Origin: Amphiduros pacificus
Lineage: Eukaryota > Annelida > Polychaeta > Phyllodocida > Hesionidae
Assembly (NCBI GenBank): GCA_949316495.1
Contig: OX439005.1
Location: forward strand, 6,171,001-6,235,000
Direction: 5' to 3'
Length of the DNA: 64,000 nucleotides
This document shows positions 20,470 to 32,365 of the stretch, piece by piece. Position 1 is the first letter of the stretch. Every line of letters begins with the position of its first letter. The notes beneath the pieces were generated by a model. The model did not search any database and was not told where the DNA came from. It saw nothing but the letters and a program-made list of their open reading frames with translations. The position numbers and the translations under genes are program-made.

Positions 20470-23400
20470 GGGAATGTAGGTAATGTAGGTAATGCAGGTT
20501 ATATAATATTATATATTGTAGAAATAACAAAATATTTCTTTTGGAAAATTAGTGTTTTGAAAATGTGATATCATTTTAAGATTTCGACACATTTGGGTTG
20601 TAATAAGTTTACAGAGACTATATACATTTCACAAAAACACAAATAAATATATATACATATTTATACTATATATTTCTTTTGATCTTAATACCTAAGATAC
20701 CATTTAAAAAACTGGGTGCAGCTGAATTATATGGATGACCATCTTCCTTAAACTATAACATCAATGCAACATTTCTACTCAATAAAGCATTGCGATATGC
20801 ATGAAGATTGTGAAGGTGGATGGCTGAAAGTGCCTGGAAAAATTTAATGTTATCCTTATCAGGTTTTACAAGGCAAACTGATAATATGCCAGCTGTTTAT
20901 TTTCCCTGGGAAATGATACCAAATTAATTATCTTCATATGTGATTTTATCCCATTGTTTTCATCATCTTTCACCAAAAAATAACAAAAATAAATGATAAA
21001 ACTGACACAAGATTGATAATTTGGATGCATGTGATCATAACATGTTTTTTTCTGAACCCTTTAAGACAGACAGACATGATTATTCTAATAGTGTACTTAC
21101 ACTTTAATAAATGCATCTCTAAATTGAGGTTGAAAATGTCATGGCTAATTTATTTATTATATATAAGAAGATAACACGTTATGTATCTCGATCTTTTGTT
21201 TGTGCAAGTATTTTCTTTTATCTAAAATGATTGTATAAATGTTTATTCGAGACAAAATTACCACAAATGTTAAACAACCTTTGGGCTAAAAACAGAGTAC
21301 ATAATATATCACTCCACAATTCCACTGACATTCCACTACAGAGAGTATATATACTATGTCATTCCACTACAGAGAGTATACTATGCCATTCCACTACAGA
21401 GAGTATACTATGTCATTCCACTACAGAGAGTATACTATGCCATTCCACTACAGAGAGTATACGATGTCATTCCTCTACAGAGAGTATACGATGTCATTCC
21501 ACTACATAGAGTATACTATGCCATTCCACTACAGAGAGTATACGATGTCATTCCACTACATAGAGTATACCTTGTCATTCCACTACATAGAGTATACTAT
21601 GCCATTCCACTACATAGAGTATACCTTGTCATTCCACTACATAGAGTATACTATGCCATTCCACTACATAGAGTATACCTTGTCATTCCACTACATAGAG
21701 TATACTTTGTCATTCCACTACATAGAGTATACTTTGTCATTCCACTACATAGAGTATACTTTGTCATTCCACTACATAGAGTATACCTTGTCATTGCTGC
21801 GCCCAATCGCTGTCATGGTCCGAAAGCTGTCAATATCCACAACTTTTGACAGAGATTGGGCACGTGACAGCTTTGGGGCGACTATTGACAGTCCCGGGGC
21901 CGTCATGGAAATATCAAAGAATATCCACTGGATATTGACGCCGATTGGGCAATGGTAGGGTACCCACAAATAGCATTTCCGTCAATTTGAACTTTGACCC
22001 AGACGGGTCCTCTCTCAGCAAGATTATAACACATCATGCATATTGGCGCACATAATTACGCAAGCAAAGAAAAATGGTGGAGTCAATTAAAAAATTCTTT
22101 GCCGCAGCCAGTGTTAACAAATAGTGTTTTAGCATTTACACATTCAAATCTTGTTGTGTCAGCAAAGGTGTTAAACACACCCATAACTTTAAATCAATGG
22201 ATCATGGTTGAGTCAAGGTGTTAAAAGCATGAAGTGCAATTACGAGGTCGGCAAGTGGTTATCACTGTTCAAAACGTTATGAAATTACATTTCTAAGGTA
22301 GTTGAAATATTTTTCTCAACATATTCCCCCCAATATTCTTTCCTAGTTCAATTTTATATGTCTCAAGTCATTGATTTTGACCGATGCGTATATTTGCGTG
22401 AAAATCCGCTTTGTATATTACTCTAAAAGATAGATATTTTAAATGGGTCACAAATATCATTTCCGGAAATTTGAACTTTGACCCTGGATATTTCTTGACC
22501 TAATTGGATATTTGCCGTGACGCCTTTGGGACGTGACGGCGATTGGGCAAAACATAGAGTATACTATGTCATTCCACTACAGAGAGTATACTATGCCATT
22601 CCACTACAGAGAGTATACCTTGTCATTCCACTACATAGAGTATGCCTTGTCATTCCACTACAGAGAGTATACTATGCCATTCCACTACATAGAGTATACC
22701 TTGTCATTCCACTACATAGAGTATACTATGCCATTCCACTACAGAGAGTATACCTTGTCATTCCACTACATAGAGTATACCTTTTTATTCCACTACAGAG
22801 AGTATACTATGCCATTCCACTACATAGAGTATACATGGTCATTCCACTACATATAGTATACCTTGTCATTCCACTACATAGAGTATACCTTGTCATTTCA
22901 CTCCAGAGTATATAATATGTCATTCCACTACAGAGTATATAATATGTCGTTCCACTACAGAGTATATAATATGTCGTTCCACTCCAGAGTATATAATATG
23001 TCGTTCCACTACAGAGTATATAATATGTCATTCCACTACAGAGTATATACTATGCCGTTCAACTACAGAGTATATAATATGTCGTTCCACTACAGAATAT
23101 ATAATATGTCGTTCCACTACAGAATATATAATATGTCGTTCCACTACAGAATATATAATATGTCGTTCCACTACAGAGTATATAATATGTCGTTCCACTA
23201 CAGAGTTTATAGTATGTCATTCCACTACAGAGTTTATAGTATGTCATTCCACTACAGAATATATAATATGTCGTTCCACTACAGAATATATAATATGTCG
23301 TTCCACTACAGAGTTTATAGTATGTCATTCCACTACAGAGTTTAGAGTATGTCATTCCACTACAGAATATATAATATGTCATTCCACTACAGAATATATA

Positions 23401-23838
23401 ATATTTCGTTCCACTACAGAATATATAATATGTCGTTCCACTACAGAGTATATAATATGTCGAACACGAGGATATGAGGATGTGTTCAACCCCCACTGGG
23501 ACCATCCTAGCTTTGACCATGACTACTTCCACTTCCGGGTCAGGGCATGTGGTGATGCAGAAATCACACTCTTCCCAGATGAACCAACGGAAATATTTTT
23601 TACTGTAAGTAAAAACATAATTGTCTCAATATTGATTAGATGAATTGATGTTAGATATTTCTGATGTTACCAATCAGTTAACTAAAGGATAATATCCTTG
23701 TGGCTAATGTAAAGGCATATAACACCTTAATAAGATAAAGTGAGACTTATAATATATAAGTCTTATATGGTGCATAACATCTTATTTGACTGAGGTGGTG
23801 TGTAACGTTTTATATGACTTACATAGTGCAGGACATTT

Positions 23839-23929
<91 letters not shown>

Positions 23930-26900
23930 CATCTTCACTTCTTATGATAAACTGGCAGTGTGCAGGTTAATATACATGCAGGTATAATTCTAATATGTTA
24001 AGGTTGTGCTTGGCGTCAGAGACAATCAGTTGAGTGTGATCAGAAAGAATGCACAAGATGTGGTCGTCATGGATACCCCAAATGTACTCTCCTGTGATGA
24101 AGACCGGGACTTCTGGATCCGGTGGTCAGCACAGGAAGGAGCTTTAGAGTTTGGGAGAGGACTTGAGCCAGGAGAGTTTGTCATTGGTGTGTATGTGTCT
24201 GGAGAAAGCTTTAGGGCTGAGAGACTGTCTATAGCTACCCTAGGAGAGCATGTCGGGTACTGGGGATTCCCAAGGACTGAAGGTGACAACTTAATTCACC
24301 ATTTTGAAAGTTTGTTCTTTTGAAAGATTTTTGTGCACTTCCGATGTTTGTGCAGTTCCAGTTATATATTATTTCAATGGGGCAAGATTCAACCTCAATC
24401 AGTCAAAAGTGAATCTGTTTTGAATAACATAAACATCTATGGCATCCAGCGAACTCCATTCCTGCGGTTTATCAAAAATCAAAGTCAAAAATAAATAAAT
24501 AAATAAATAAATAAATTAATAGATTAATAAATTAATAAATTAATAGATAAATTAATAAATTTGAGATGTAAGTGACAAATGATTTATTTCAGTGGCTAAT
24601 TTTAAATATATGGCCTATTCTGTGGATGAGTATCATCAGTTATGGTGGACAGAGTTTGGTGACCGACACTTCACTATCTTCCACGCCAAGGCTTGCCGTG
24701 ATGTGCATGTCATGCTCTCCCCAGAGCTGGGTGATGACGACATTCAGAGGAACTACAGGTTCCACATAGGAGAGGGTGGTAATTATCTAATCAATTAAGA
24801 GAAACTACAGGTTCCACATAGGAGAGGGTGGTAATTATCTAATCAATTAAGAGGAACTACAGGTTCCACATAGGAGAGGGTGGTAATTATCTAATCAATT
24901 AAGAGAAACTACAGGTTCCACATAGGAGAGGGTGGTAATTATCTAATCAATTAAGAGAAACTACAGGTTCCACATAGGAGAGGATGGTAATTATCTAATC
25001 AATTAAGAGGAACTACAGGTTCCACATAGGAGAGGGTGGTAATTATCTAATCAATTAAGAGGAACTACAGGTTCCACATAGGAGAGGATGGTAATTATCT
25101 AATCAATTAAGAGGAACTACAGGTTCCACATAGGAGAGGGTGGTAATTATCTAATCAATTAAGAGGAACTACAGGTTCCACATAGGAGAGGATGGTAATT
25201 ATCTAATCAATTCAGAGGAACTACAGGTTCCACATAGGAGAGGATGGTAATTATCTAATGAATTAAGAGAAACTACAGCCTCTCCACATAGGAGAGGGTG
25301 GTAATTATCTAATCAATTATATATACATATATATATATTATAATAGTAGTATTATTGTGAATTTAGGGCATGAAAGCTCTTTCACCAAATTTCTAATCTA
25401 ATGTTTCCAATCATATTAGTTGAGTGTCTTCTAAAATTAATCCATAAATTGCTGAGATAGCAAAGCATTTTTAGAAATTGGTATTGTGACACCCAACCAA
25501 GCACTGAGGATAATTTATTTCCATAATTCCCTCAATAGGATCACAATTCCCTCAATAGGATCACAAAGGTTTCTGATTTTCATACAAGTTCTCTTAGATT
25601 TAGGCAGAAATATTAATCAATATAAGGCTAGGGTAAGTTTTGAGGCACCAAGCGTAAGGATTGGATTGTACAGATCAGAAATACTCACACTTTTAGGTTG
25701 TTAAAGTAAAATTGATCATTTTTTCGCATGGATTAAAGGACAATTGAAATAACAAAACATAACTTGGTTTTTATGATGGGTGATTGTTGCAGATAACTCC
25801 AGAGCCTCGCTGTTTGAGGGAGAAGAATTGGTTGTAGAAGCGGCCACACCAGGTATTCTGAGGTGTGAAGAACATGTGGCATTTTGGATAGATTGGAATG
25901 AGGTAACTGCCAGTAGGGGAGGGGAATGATGATTGATAGATTTTGATATCGATTTGATTGACTTGATTTGACCGATATAATTGACATGATTTAATTTGAC
26001 TTGACTTGACTGGACTTTGATTTGATTTGTGAGGTTGGCCACACCACTTGTGTCTCCTGGACTCTCAAAGCCTACCAATGATTGACATGATTCCTTCTCG
26101 CCTTTCTCATAGTAGTAACAAATGTTGATTGACATATCTATATAGCAGATTTTAGTAATTTTTATGTTTCAATTGTATGTTGTTTCTTAAAAAGTGGTGA
26201 CTTAGCATGCTTAGAGGTGGTAATGTTTGGTTACCATGGCAACCATCAATCTCTAAATAAATACATTGGCTAAAACCTTAGTTAGACCCTAACATTTGAA
26301 ATGACACGTGACTTGTCTTGATCTGTGTTTTCACCCTTGGTCACATTTTGCAGGTTTTTACAGACATAGCCTCTTAACATTTGAACATAAAGCCGTTGTC
26401 TGTGTTCAATCCTTAAACTGTGACCAATTCCCTAAACTGTGACCACTTCCCTAAACTGTGACCACTTCCCAAATCTGTGACCACTTCCCCAATCAGTGAC
26501 CACTTCCCTAAACTGTGACCACTTTCCTATTCTGTGCCCACTTCCCTAATCTGTGACCACTTCCCTAATCTGTGACCACTTCCCTAAACTGTGATCACTT
26601 CCCTAAACTGTGACCACTTCCCTAATCTGTGACCACTTCCCTAATCTGTGACCACTTCCCTGATCTGTGACCACTTCCCTAATCTGTGACCACTTCCCTA
26701 AACTGTGACCACTTCCCTAATCTGTGACCACTTCCCTGATCTGTGACCACTTCCCTAATCTGTGACCACTTCCCTAAACTGTGACCACTTCCCTAATCTG
26801 TGACCACTTCCCTGATCTGTGCCCACTTCCCTAATCTGTGACCACTTCCCTAACCTGTGACCGCTTCCCTAAACTGTGACCACTACTCTAATCTGTGACC

Positions 26901-27546
26901 ACTTCCCTAAACTGTGATGACTTCCCTATTTTGTGACCGCTTCCCTAATCTGTGACCACTTCCCTAAACTGTGATGACTTCCCTAAACTGTGACCACTTC
27001 CCTATTCTGTGAACACTTTCCTATTCTGTGACCACTTCCCTAAACTGTGACCACTTCCCTAAACTGTGACCACTTCCCTAAACTGTGACCACATCCCTAA
27101 TCTGTGACCACTTCCCCAATCAGTGACCACTTCCCTTAACTGTGACCACTTCCCTAAACTGTGACCACTTCCCTAAACTGTGACCACTTCCCTAAACTGT
27201 GACCACTTCCCTAAAATGTGACCACTTCCCTAATCTGTGACCACTTCCCTAATCTGTGACCACTTCCCTCAACTGTGACCACTTCCCTAAACTATGTCTC
27301 TGCCCTCATCAGCGTCTTATGCTGAACACTGCACAGCAACCTTTTCCCTGTCTGCATTACTTTACACACATTCTATGTGATATTTTATGGTATCAGGGAC
27401 TCCGGCTTGGAGTGGGAACTGTGGTTGGAGAGCGGATGATTATATTCCATCACCCACATGACCAGAGAGAGACCAGAGCTGTAAGCGTCAACACTTTCGG
27501 CGAGACCAATGTAGAATTTGTCCTAAACTATGTTGGCATATGGTAG
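20028..27546 (+). CDS. Secreted protein with two Methyltransf_FA domains
   Basis: Six exons (20028-20100, 23447-23604, 24003-24282, 24593-24775, 25793-25902, 27397-27546) join to 954 bases, 317 residues, with GT-AG borders and consistent phases. The signal peptide is MFLGLSISLLWCMCSVIWA. Domain 1 reads YFHFRVRACGDAEITLFP, LGVRDNQLSVIR, DFWIRW, GALEFGRG and VGYWGF. Domain 2 repeats the pattern: HFTIFHAKACRDVHVMLSP, RFHIGEDNSRASLFEG, AFWIDWNEGLRLGVG and FVLNYVGIW. This is the farnesoic acid O-methyltransferase-like domain, widespread in secreted invertebrate proteins; no methyltransferase activity should be assumed. Introns hold several minisatellites, two of which copy its own splice sites. 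An AATAAA lies at 28324, but the 3' end is uncertain. Confidence 0.85.
20250..20291. repeat. (AT)n tract
   Basis: About 21 uninterrupted TA dinucleotides. Confidence 0.95.
20343..20506. repeat. Long palindrome with (AT)n centre
   Basis: Left arm TTATATAACCTACATTACCT onward to 20382 is the reverse complement of the right arm 20467-20506, with one mismatch over 40 bases. The centre is (AT)n. It could form a long hairpin or cruciform in intron 1 of the Methyltransf_FA gene. Confidence 0.9.
21319..21797. repeat. 27-bp minisatellite, left segment
   Basis: About 18 units of CATTCCACTACAGAGAGTAT-ACTATGC and the CATAGAG variant. It continues at 22552 beyond an inserted element. Confidence 0.95.
21798..22551. 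mobile_element. MITE-like element inside the 27-bp minisatellite
   Basis: The ends are inverted: CGCCCAATCGCTGTCATGGT on the left and, on the minus strand, GCCCAATCGCCGTCACGTCC on the right, with further match to AATATCC about 40 bases in. Inside, CATTTCCGTCAATTTGAACT and CATTTCCGGAAATTTGAACT form a direct repeat near both ends. No coding capacity is visible, and no target duplication can be assigned because the flanks are repetitive. Confidence 0.75.
22552..23446. repeat. 27-bp minisatellite, right segment, carrying splice acceptors
   Basis: About 33 units. From ~22888 onward the unit is GTCGTTCCACTACAGAGTAT-ATAATAT. The last unit provides the acceptor and first codons of exon 2. In the exon frame each unit encodes RSTTEYIIC or a variant and stays open for about 21 units. 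Confidence 0.9.
23447..23604 (+). CDS. Exon 2: start of domain 1
   Basis: The acceptor CCACTACAG belongs to the last unit of the upstream 27-bp minisatellite. The exon reads YIICRTRGYEDVFNPHWDHP and ends EIFFT before GTAAGT, phase 0. Earlier units offer equivalent in-frame acceptors, so the true 5' border is not certain. Confidence 0.7.
23841..23925. repeat. (AT)n tract
   Basis: Over 40 TA dinucleotides in intron 2 of the Methyltransf_FA gene. Confidence 0.95.
24003..24282 (+). CDS. Exon 3: rest of domain 1
   Basis: It reads VVLGVRDNQLSVIRKNAQDV through FWIRWSAQEGALEFGRG to YWGFPRTE. The acceptor is ATATGTTAAG and the donor GAAG/GTGACA, phase 1. Confidence 0.85.
24490..24560. repeat. (AAAT)n / (AATTAATA)n microsatellite
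   Basis: Short AAAT repeats grade into TTAATAGATAAA-like repeats just before exon 4. Confidence 0.85.
24593..24775 (+). CDS. Exon 4: start of domain 2
   Basis: It reads ANFKYMAYSVDEYHQLWWTE and ends YRFHIGE. The donor GAGAGG/GTGGTAAT is the first of about eleven tandem copies of this exon-intron border. Confidence 0.85.
24752..25316. repeat. 51-bp minisatellite copying the exon 4 donor
   Basis: About eleven units. Each repeats the last 24 bases of exon 4 (CTACAGGTTCCACATAGGAG...), the donor GAGAGG/GTGGTAAT and 27 intron bases ending AATCAATTAA. In the exon frame each unit contains a TAA, so use of a later donor would truncate the protein. Confidence 0.95.
25340..25710 (+). repeat. Interspersed repeat family D, copy 1
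   Basis: The first half (GGGCATGAAAGCTCTTTCAC onward) matches 37065-37215 in the same orientation. The second half (TCTGATTTTCATACAAG, TAGATTTAGGCAGAAATATT, GGATTGGATTGTACAGATCA) matches 55565-55760 inverted. The class is unknown; it lies in intron 4. Confidence 0.75.
25793..25902 (+). CDS. Exon 5: middle of domain 2
   Basis: The 110-base exon follows GATTGTTGCAG and reads NSRASLFEGEELVVEAATPG to FWIDWNE before GTAACT. It aligns with IRKNAQDVV...FWIRW of domain 1. Confidence 0.85.
26400..27292. repeat. 19-bp minisatellite TGTGACCACTTCCCTAAAC
   Basis: About 47 tandem units with a main variant ending TAATC, in intron 5 directly before the last exon. Confidence 0.95.
27397..27546 (+). CDS. Exon 6: end of domain 2 and stop
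   Basis: It reads GLRLGVGTVVGERMIIFHHP and ends LNYVGIW with TAG at 27544. The acceptor is TATGGTATCAG, phase 0. Confidence 0.85.
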   Translation, partial: GLRLGVGTVVGERMIIFHHPHDQRETRAVSVNTFGETNVEFVLNYVGIW

Positions 27547-27604
27547 GTATTCAACAAGCAATTAAAATATGTGAAACTGCTCTATATCAACTAACAATCA
27601 CATT

Positions 27605-28230
27605 TAATACACTTACATGTAATACTCACATGTAATACTCACTTGTAATACTCACATGTACTACTCACACATAATGCTTGGGTGCAATACTCCCGTGTAA
27701 TAGTCAAAAGTAATATTCACACAATATTCAAAAATAGTACTCACAAGTAATACTCACACATAATACTCACATATAATACTCACATATAATACTCACATAT
27801 AATACTCACATATAATACTCACATATAATACTCACACATAATACTCACTCATAATACTCACTCATAATACTCACTCATAATACTCACTCATAATACATAT
27901 ATTTTCACGTAATGATCACATGTAATACTCACACATAATACCCACATGTAATACTCACACATAATACCCACATGTAATACTCACTTGTAATACTCACACG
28001 TAATACTCACACATAATACTCACACATAATACTCACTCATAATACTCACTCATAATACATATGATATTTTCACGTAATGATCACATGTAATACTCACACA
28101 TAACACTCGCTTGTAATACTCACACGTAATACTCACATGTAATACTCACACATAACACTCATACTTGTTATGCACACATGATACTCAAACATAATATTCA
28201 TACGTAATACTCACGGGTACTTCTCATACT
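27605..28230. repeat. 13-bp minisatellite TAATACTCACATG
   Basis: About 45 units with internal blocks repeated (27900-28090). It starts ~60 bp after the stop codon of the Methyltransf_FA gene and may be part of its 3' UTR. Confidence 0.95.
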
Positions 28231-28984
28231 CAATACCAATATTCCATAAGTCTATGAGTATTATAGGTCATGCAGATTGTATGTTGTCATGCTATACAGT
28301 TCTATATTAATCTAATTAAGCCAAATAAAACAAGCATTTGATATGTAACCTAAATATCGATATTTGATATGTCTCAATATCGTTTGTTTCAAGATGATGG
28401 AGATTTAAAAGTATATCTAATGGATTGATCTACTTTTCAGAGAGACGTTGATGAATTTTGATATGTTGGCAGGTTGGACATTGCAAGTAATATTAACACC
28501 ATTGTAAGTTTAAAACATAATGTATGCTTAAACTTTTTGAAATAAATTGTCTGCCTGTTCAAGGAACAGTTTGAAAGAACATTCTTGCTTTTCTTGTCTT
28601 TTTAAACATCTGAATGTCACTGCCCGAAAAATAAGATTTACAAAAATAAACATGTATTGTTTTTCCATTGTAAAGACCAATGAAGATCTTTCAGCTAATA
28701 AACAATTTTGTAAATACCATTTACTTATTTACAATGCTTAAATATGTTGTATTTTACCAAATATGTCAAATTGCACATATCAGTTCATAAACAATGTTGT
28801 AAAGATTGTTGAATGTCTTTACAATATTGTATTTATGTTGTTAATATCAGTATACATTCATATCACCTTTAATCAATAGCTCTTGGAATTGCATATATCC
28901 ACATATGCATACAACATTGGAAAATGTGCATTTGAGGACTTTATTTGAGGACTTAAAAATTGATAAATTACTACATCAGGATAT
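28231..28984. other. AT-rich stretch without a gene
   Basis: An AATAAA at 28324 is the nearest good poly(A) signal downstream of the Methyltransf_FA gene. Nothing else was recognised. Confidence 0.4.
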
Positions 28985-31900
28985 TATATATTGCATTGTA
29001 AGTGACAAGATATCTCTATTTGCATGTTCCTCAGGTTGTTCAGATACTGGTAGGGCTTTTCAAAGTGAAAATATGTTCACTACAAGCCAAGATATTAGCT
29101 TGGATGGGAAGTGACAAGAATGGTATAAACCATTAAAATCGCGCCTGCCGTTTTTTACACCTTTATGGTACTATTTATCATACAGATCTCTTAGATGTCT
29201 CTATTTCCATGATCCTGAGGTTGTTTAGATACTGTTAGGACTTTTCAGAGTGAAAATATGATCACTACAAGCCAAGATATTAGCAAATCTTGGATGGGAA
29301 GTGACAAGAAAGGTATAAAACATTAAAATCGCGCCTGCCGTTTTTTTACACCTTTATGGTACTATTTAACATTCAGATCTCTTAGATATCTCTATTTCCA
29401 TGATCCTGAGGTTGTTTAGATACTGTTAGGACTTTTCAGAGTGAAAATATGTTCACTACAAGCCAAGATATTAGCAAATCTTGGATGGGAAGTGACAAGA
29501 AATGTATAAAACATTAAAATCTCGCCTGCCGTTTTTTACACCTTTATGGTACTAATAACCATTCAGATCTCTTAGATATCTATATTTCCATGATCCTGAG
29601 GTTGTTTAGATACTGTTAGGACTTTTCAGAGTGAAAATATGTTCACTACAAGACAAGATATTAGCAAATATTGGATGGGAAGTGACAAGAAATGTATAAA
29701 TCATTAAAATCTCGCCTGCCATTTTTTACACCTTTATGGTACTATTAAACATTCAGATCTCTTAGATATCTATATTTCCATGATCCTGAGGTTGTTTAGA
29801 TACTGTTAGGACTTTTCAGAGTGAAAATATGTTCACTACAAGCCAAAATATTAGCAAATCTTGGATTTGAAGTGCCAAGAAAGATATAAAACATTAAAAT
29901 CGCGCCTGCCGTTTTTTACATCTTTATGGTACTATTTATCATACAGATCTCTTAGATATCTATATTTCCATGATCCTTAGGTTGTTTAGATACTATTAGG
30001 ACTTTTCAGAGTGAAAATATGTTCACTACAAGCCAAGATATTAGCAAATCTTGGATGGGAAGTGACAAGAATGGTATAAAACATTAAAATTGCGCCTGCC
30101 GTTTTTTACTCCTTTATGGTACTATTCAATATTCAGATCTCTTAGATATCTCTATTTCCATGATCTTGGGGTTGTCTAGATACTGTTAGGACTTTTGTGA
30201 AAATATGTTCACTGCAAACTAAGATATAAGCAAATCTTGGATTGTAAGTGACAAGAGAGGGTATAAAATGTCAAAAAATTGTGTAAATTGCGCCTGCCGT
30301 TTTTTATACTTTTATGGTACTATTCAACATTCAGATCTCTTAGATATCTATATTACCATGATCCTGACATTGTTTAGATACTGTTAGGACTTTTCAGAGT
30401 GAAAATATGTTCACTACAAGCCAAGATATTAGCAAATCTTGGATGGGAAGTGACAAGAAAGGTATAAAACATTAAAATCGCGCCTGCCGTTTTTTTACAC
30501 CTTTATGGTACTATTTAACATTCAGATCTCTTAGATATCTATATTTCCATGATCCTGAGGTTGTTTAGATACTGTTAGGACTTTTCAGAGTGAAAATATG
30601 TTCACTACAAGCCAAGATATTAGCAAATCTTGGATGGGAAGTGACAAGAAATGTATAAAACGTACATTAAAATCGCGCCTGCCGTTTTTTACACCTTTAT
30701 GGTACTATTCAATACTCAGATCTCTTAGATATCTCTATTTCCATGATCCTTAGGTTGTTTAGATACTGTTAGGACTTTTCAGAGTGAAAATATGTTCACT
30801 ACAAGCCAAAATATTAGCAAATCTTGGATTTGAAGTGCCAAGAAAGATATAAAACATTAAAATCGCGCCTGCCGTTTTTTACACCTTTATGGTACTATTT
30901 ATCATACAGATCTCTTAGATATCTCCATTTCCATGATCCTGAGGTTGTTTAGATACTGTTAGGACTTTTCAGAGTGAAAATATGTTCACTACAAGACAAG
31001 ATATTAGCAAATCTTGGATTGTAAGTGACAAAAGAGGGTATAAAATGTCAAAAAATTGTGTAAATTGCGCCTGCCGTTTTTTATACTTTTATGGCACTAT
31101 TCAATACTCAGATCTCTTAGATATCTATATTTCGATGATCCTGAGGTTGTTTAGATACTGTTAGGACTTTTCAGAGTGAAAATATGTTCACTACAAGCCA
31201 AGATATTAGCAAATCTTGGATGGGAAGTGACAAGAAAGGTATAAAACATTAAAATCGCGCCTGCCGTTTTTTTACACCTTTATGGTACTATTTATCATAC
31301 AGATCTCTTAGATATCTATATTTCCATGATCCTGAGGTTGTTTAGATACTGTTAGGACTTTTCAGAGTGAAAATATGTTCACTACAAGCCAAAATATTAG
31401 CAAATCTTGGATTTGAAGTGCCAAGAAAGATATAAAACATTAAAATCGCGCCTGCCGTTTTTTACACCTTTATGGTACTATTTATCATACAGATCTCTTA
31501 GATATCTCCATTTCCATGATCCTGAGGTTGTTTAGATACTGTTAGGACTTTTCAGAGTGAAAATAGGTTCACTACAAGACAAGATATTAGCAAATCTTGG
31601 ATTGTAAGTGACAAAAGAGGGTATAAAATGTCAAAAAATTGTGTAAATTGCGCCTGCCGTTTTTTATACTTTTATGGCACTATTCAATAATCAGATCTCT
31701 TAGATATCTATATTTCCATGATCCTGAGGTTGTTTAGATACTGTTAGGACTTTTCAGAGTGAAAATATGTTCACTACAAGCCAAGATATTAGCAAATCTT
31801 GGATGGGAAGTGACAAGAAAGGTATAAAACATTAAAATCGCGCCTGCCGTTTTTTACACCTTTATGGTACAATTTATCATACAGATCTCTTAGATATCTC

Positions 31901-32365
31901 TATTTCCATGATCCTGATGTTGTTTAGATACTGTTAGGTCTTTCCAGAGTGAAAATATGTTCACTACAAGCCAAGATATTAACAAATATTGGATGGGAAG
32001 TGACAAGAAATGTATAAAACACTAAAATCGCGCCTGCCGTTTTTGACACCTTTATGGTACTATTCAATACTCAGATCTCTTAGATATCTATATTCCCATG
32101 ATCCTTAGGTTGTTTAGATACTGTTAGGACTTTTCAGAGTGAAAATATGTTCACTACAAGCCAAGATATTAGCAAATCTTTGATGGGAAGTGACAAGAAT
32201 GGTATAAAACATTAAAATTGCGCCTGCCGTTTTTACACCTTTATGGTACTATTTATCATACAGATCTCTTAGATATCTATATTTTCATGATCCTGAGGTC
32301 GTTTAGATACTATTAGGACTTTTCAGAGTGAAAATATGTTCACTACAAGCCAAGATATCAGCCAA
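28985..32365. repeat. 190-bp satellite, about 17 monomers
   Basis: Each monomer carries CGCCTGCCGTTTTTTACACC, CAGATCTCTTAGATATCT, CCATGATCCTGAGGTTG and TATGTTCACTACAAGCCAAG. Spacing of the CGCCTGCCG mark is about 190 bp throughout. Variant monomers (TGTCAAAAAATTGTGTAAAT) recur in a three-monomer order, so the array has higher-order units of about 585 bp at its right part. Confidence 0.95.

Noticed and set aside
21356-23532. Long frames such as (SFHYREYTM)n and (TTYYILCSG)n on both strands
   Set aside because: These are 27-bp repeat artefacts. Only the third frame, which joins exon 2, has any biological case, and it is reported separately.
24752-25316. CRISPR-like array
   Set aside because: The units are directly adjacent with no unique spacers, they derive from an exon border, and the genome is animal.
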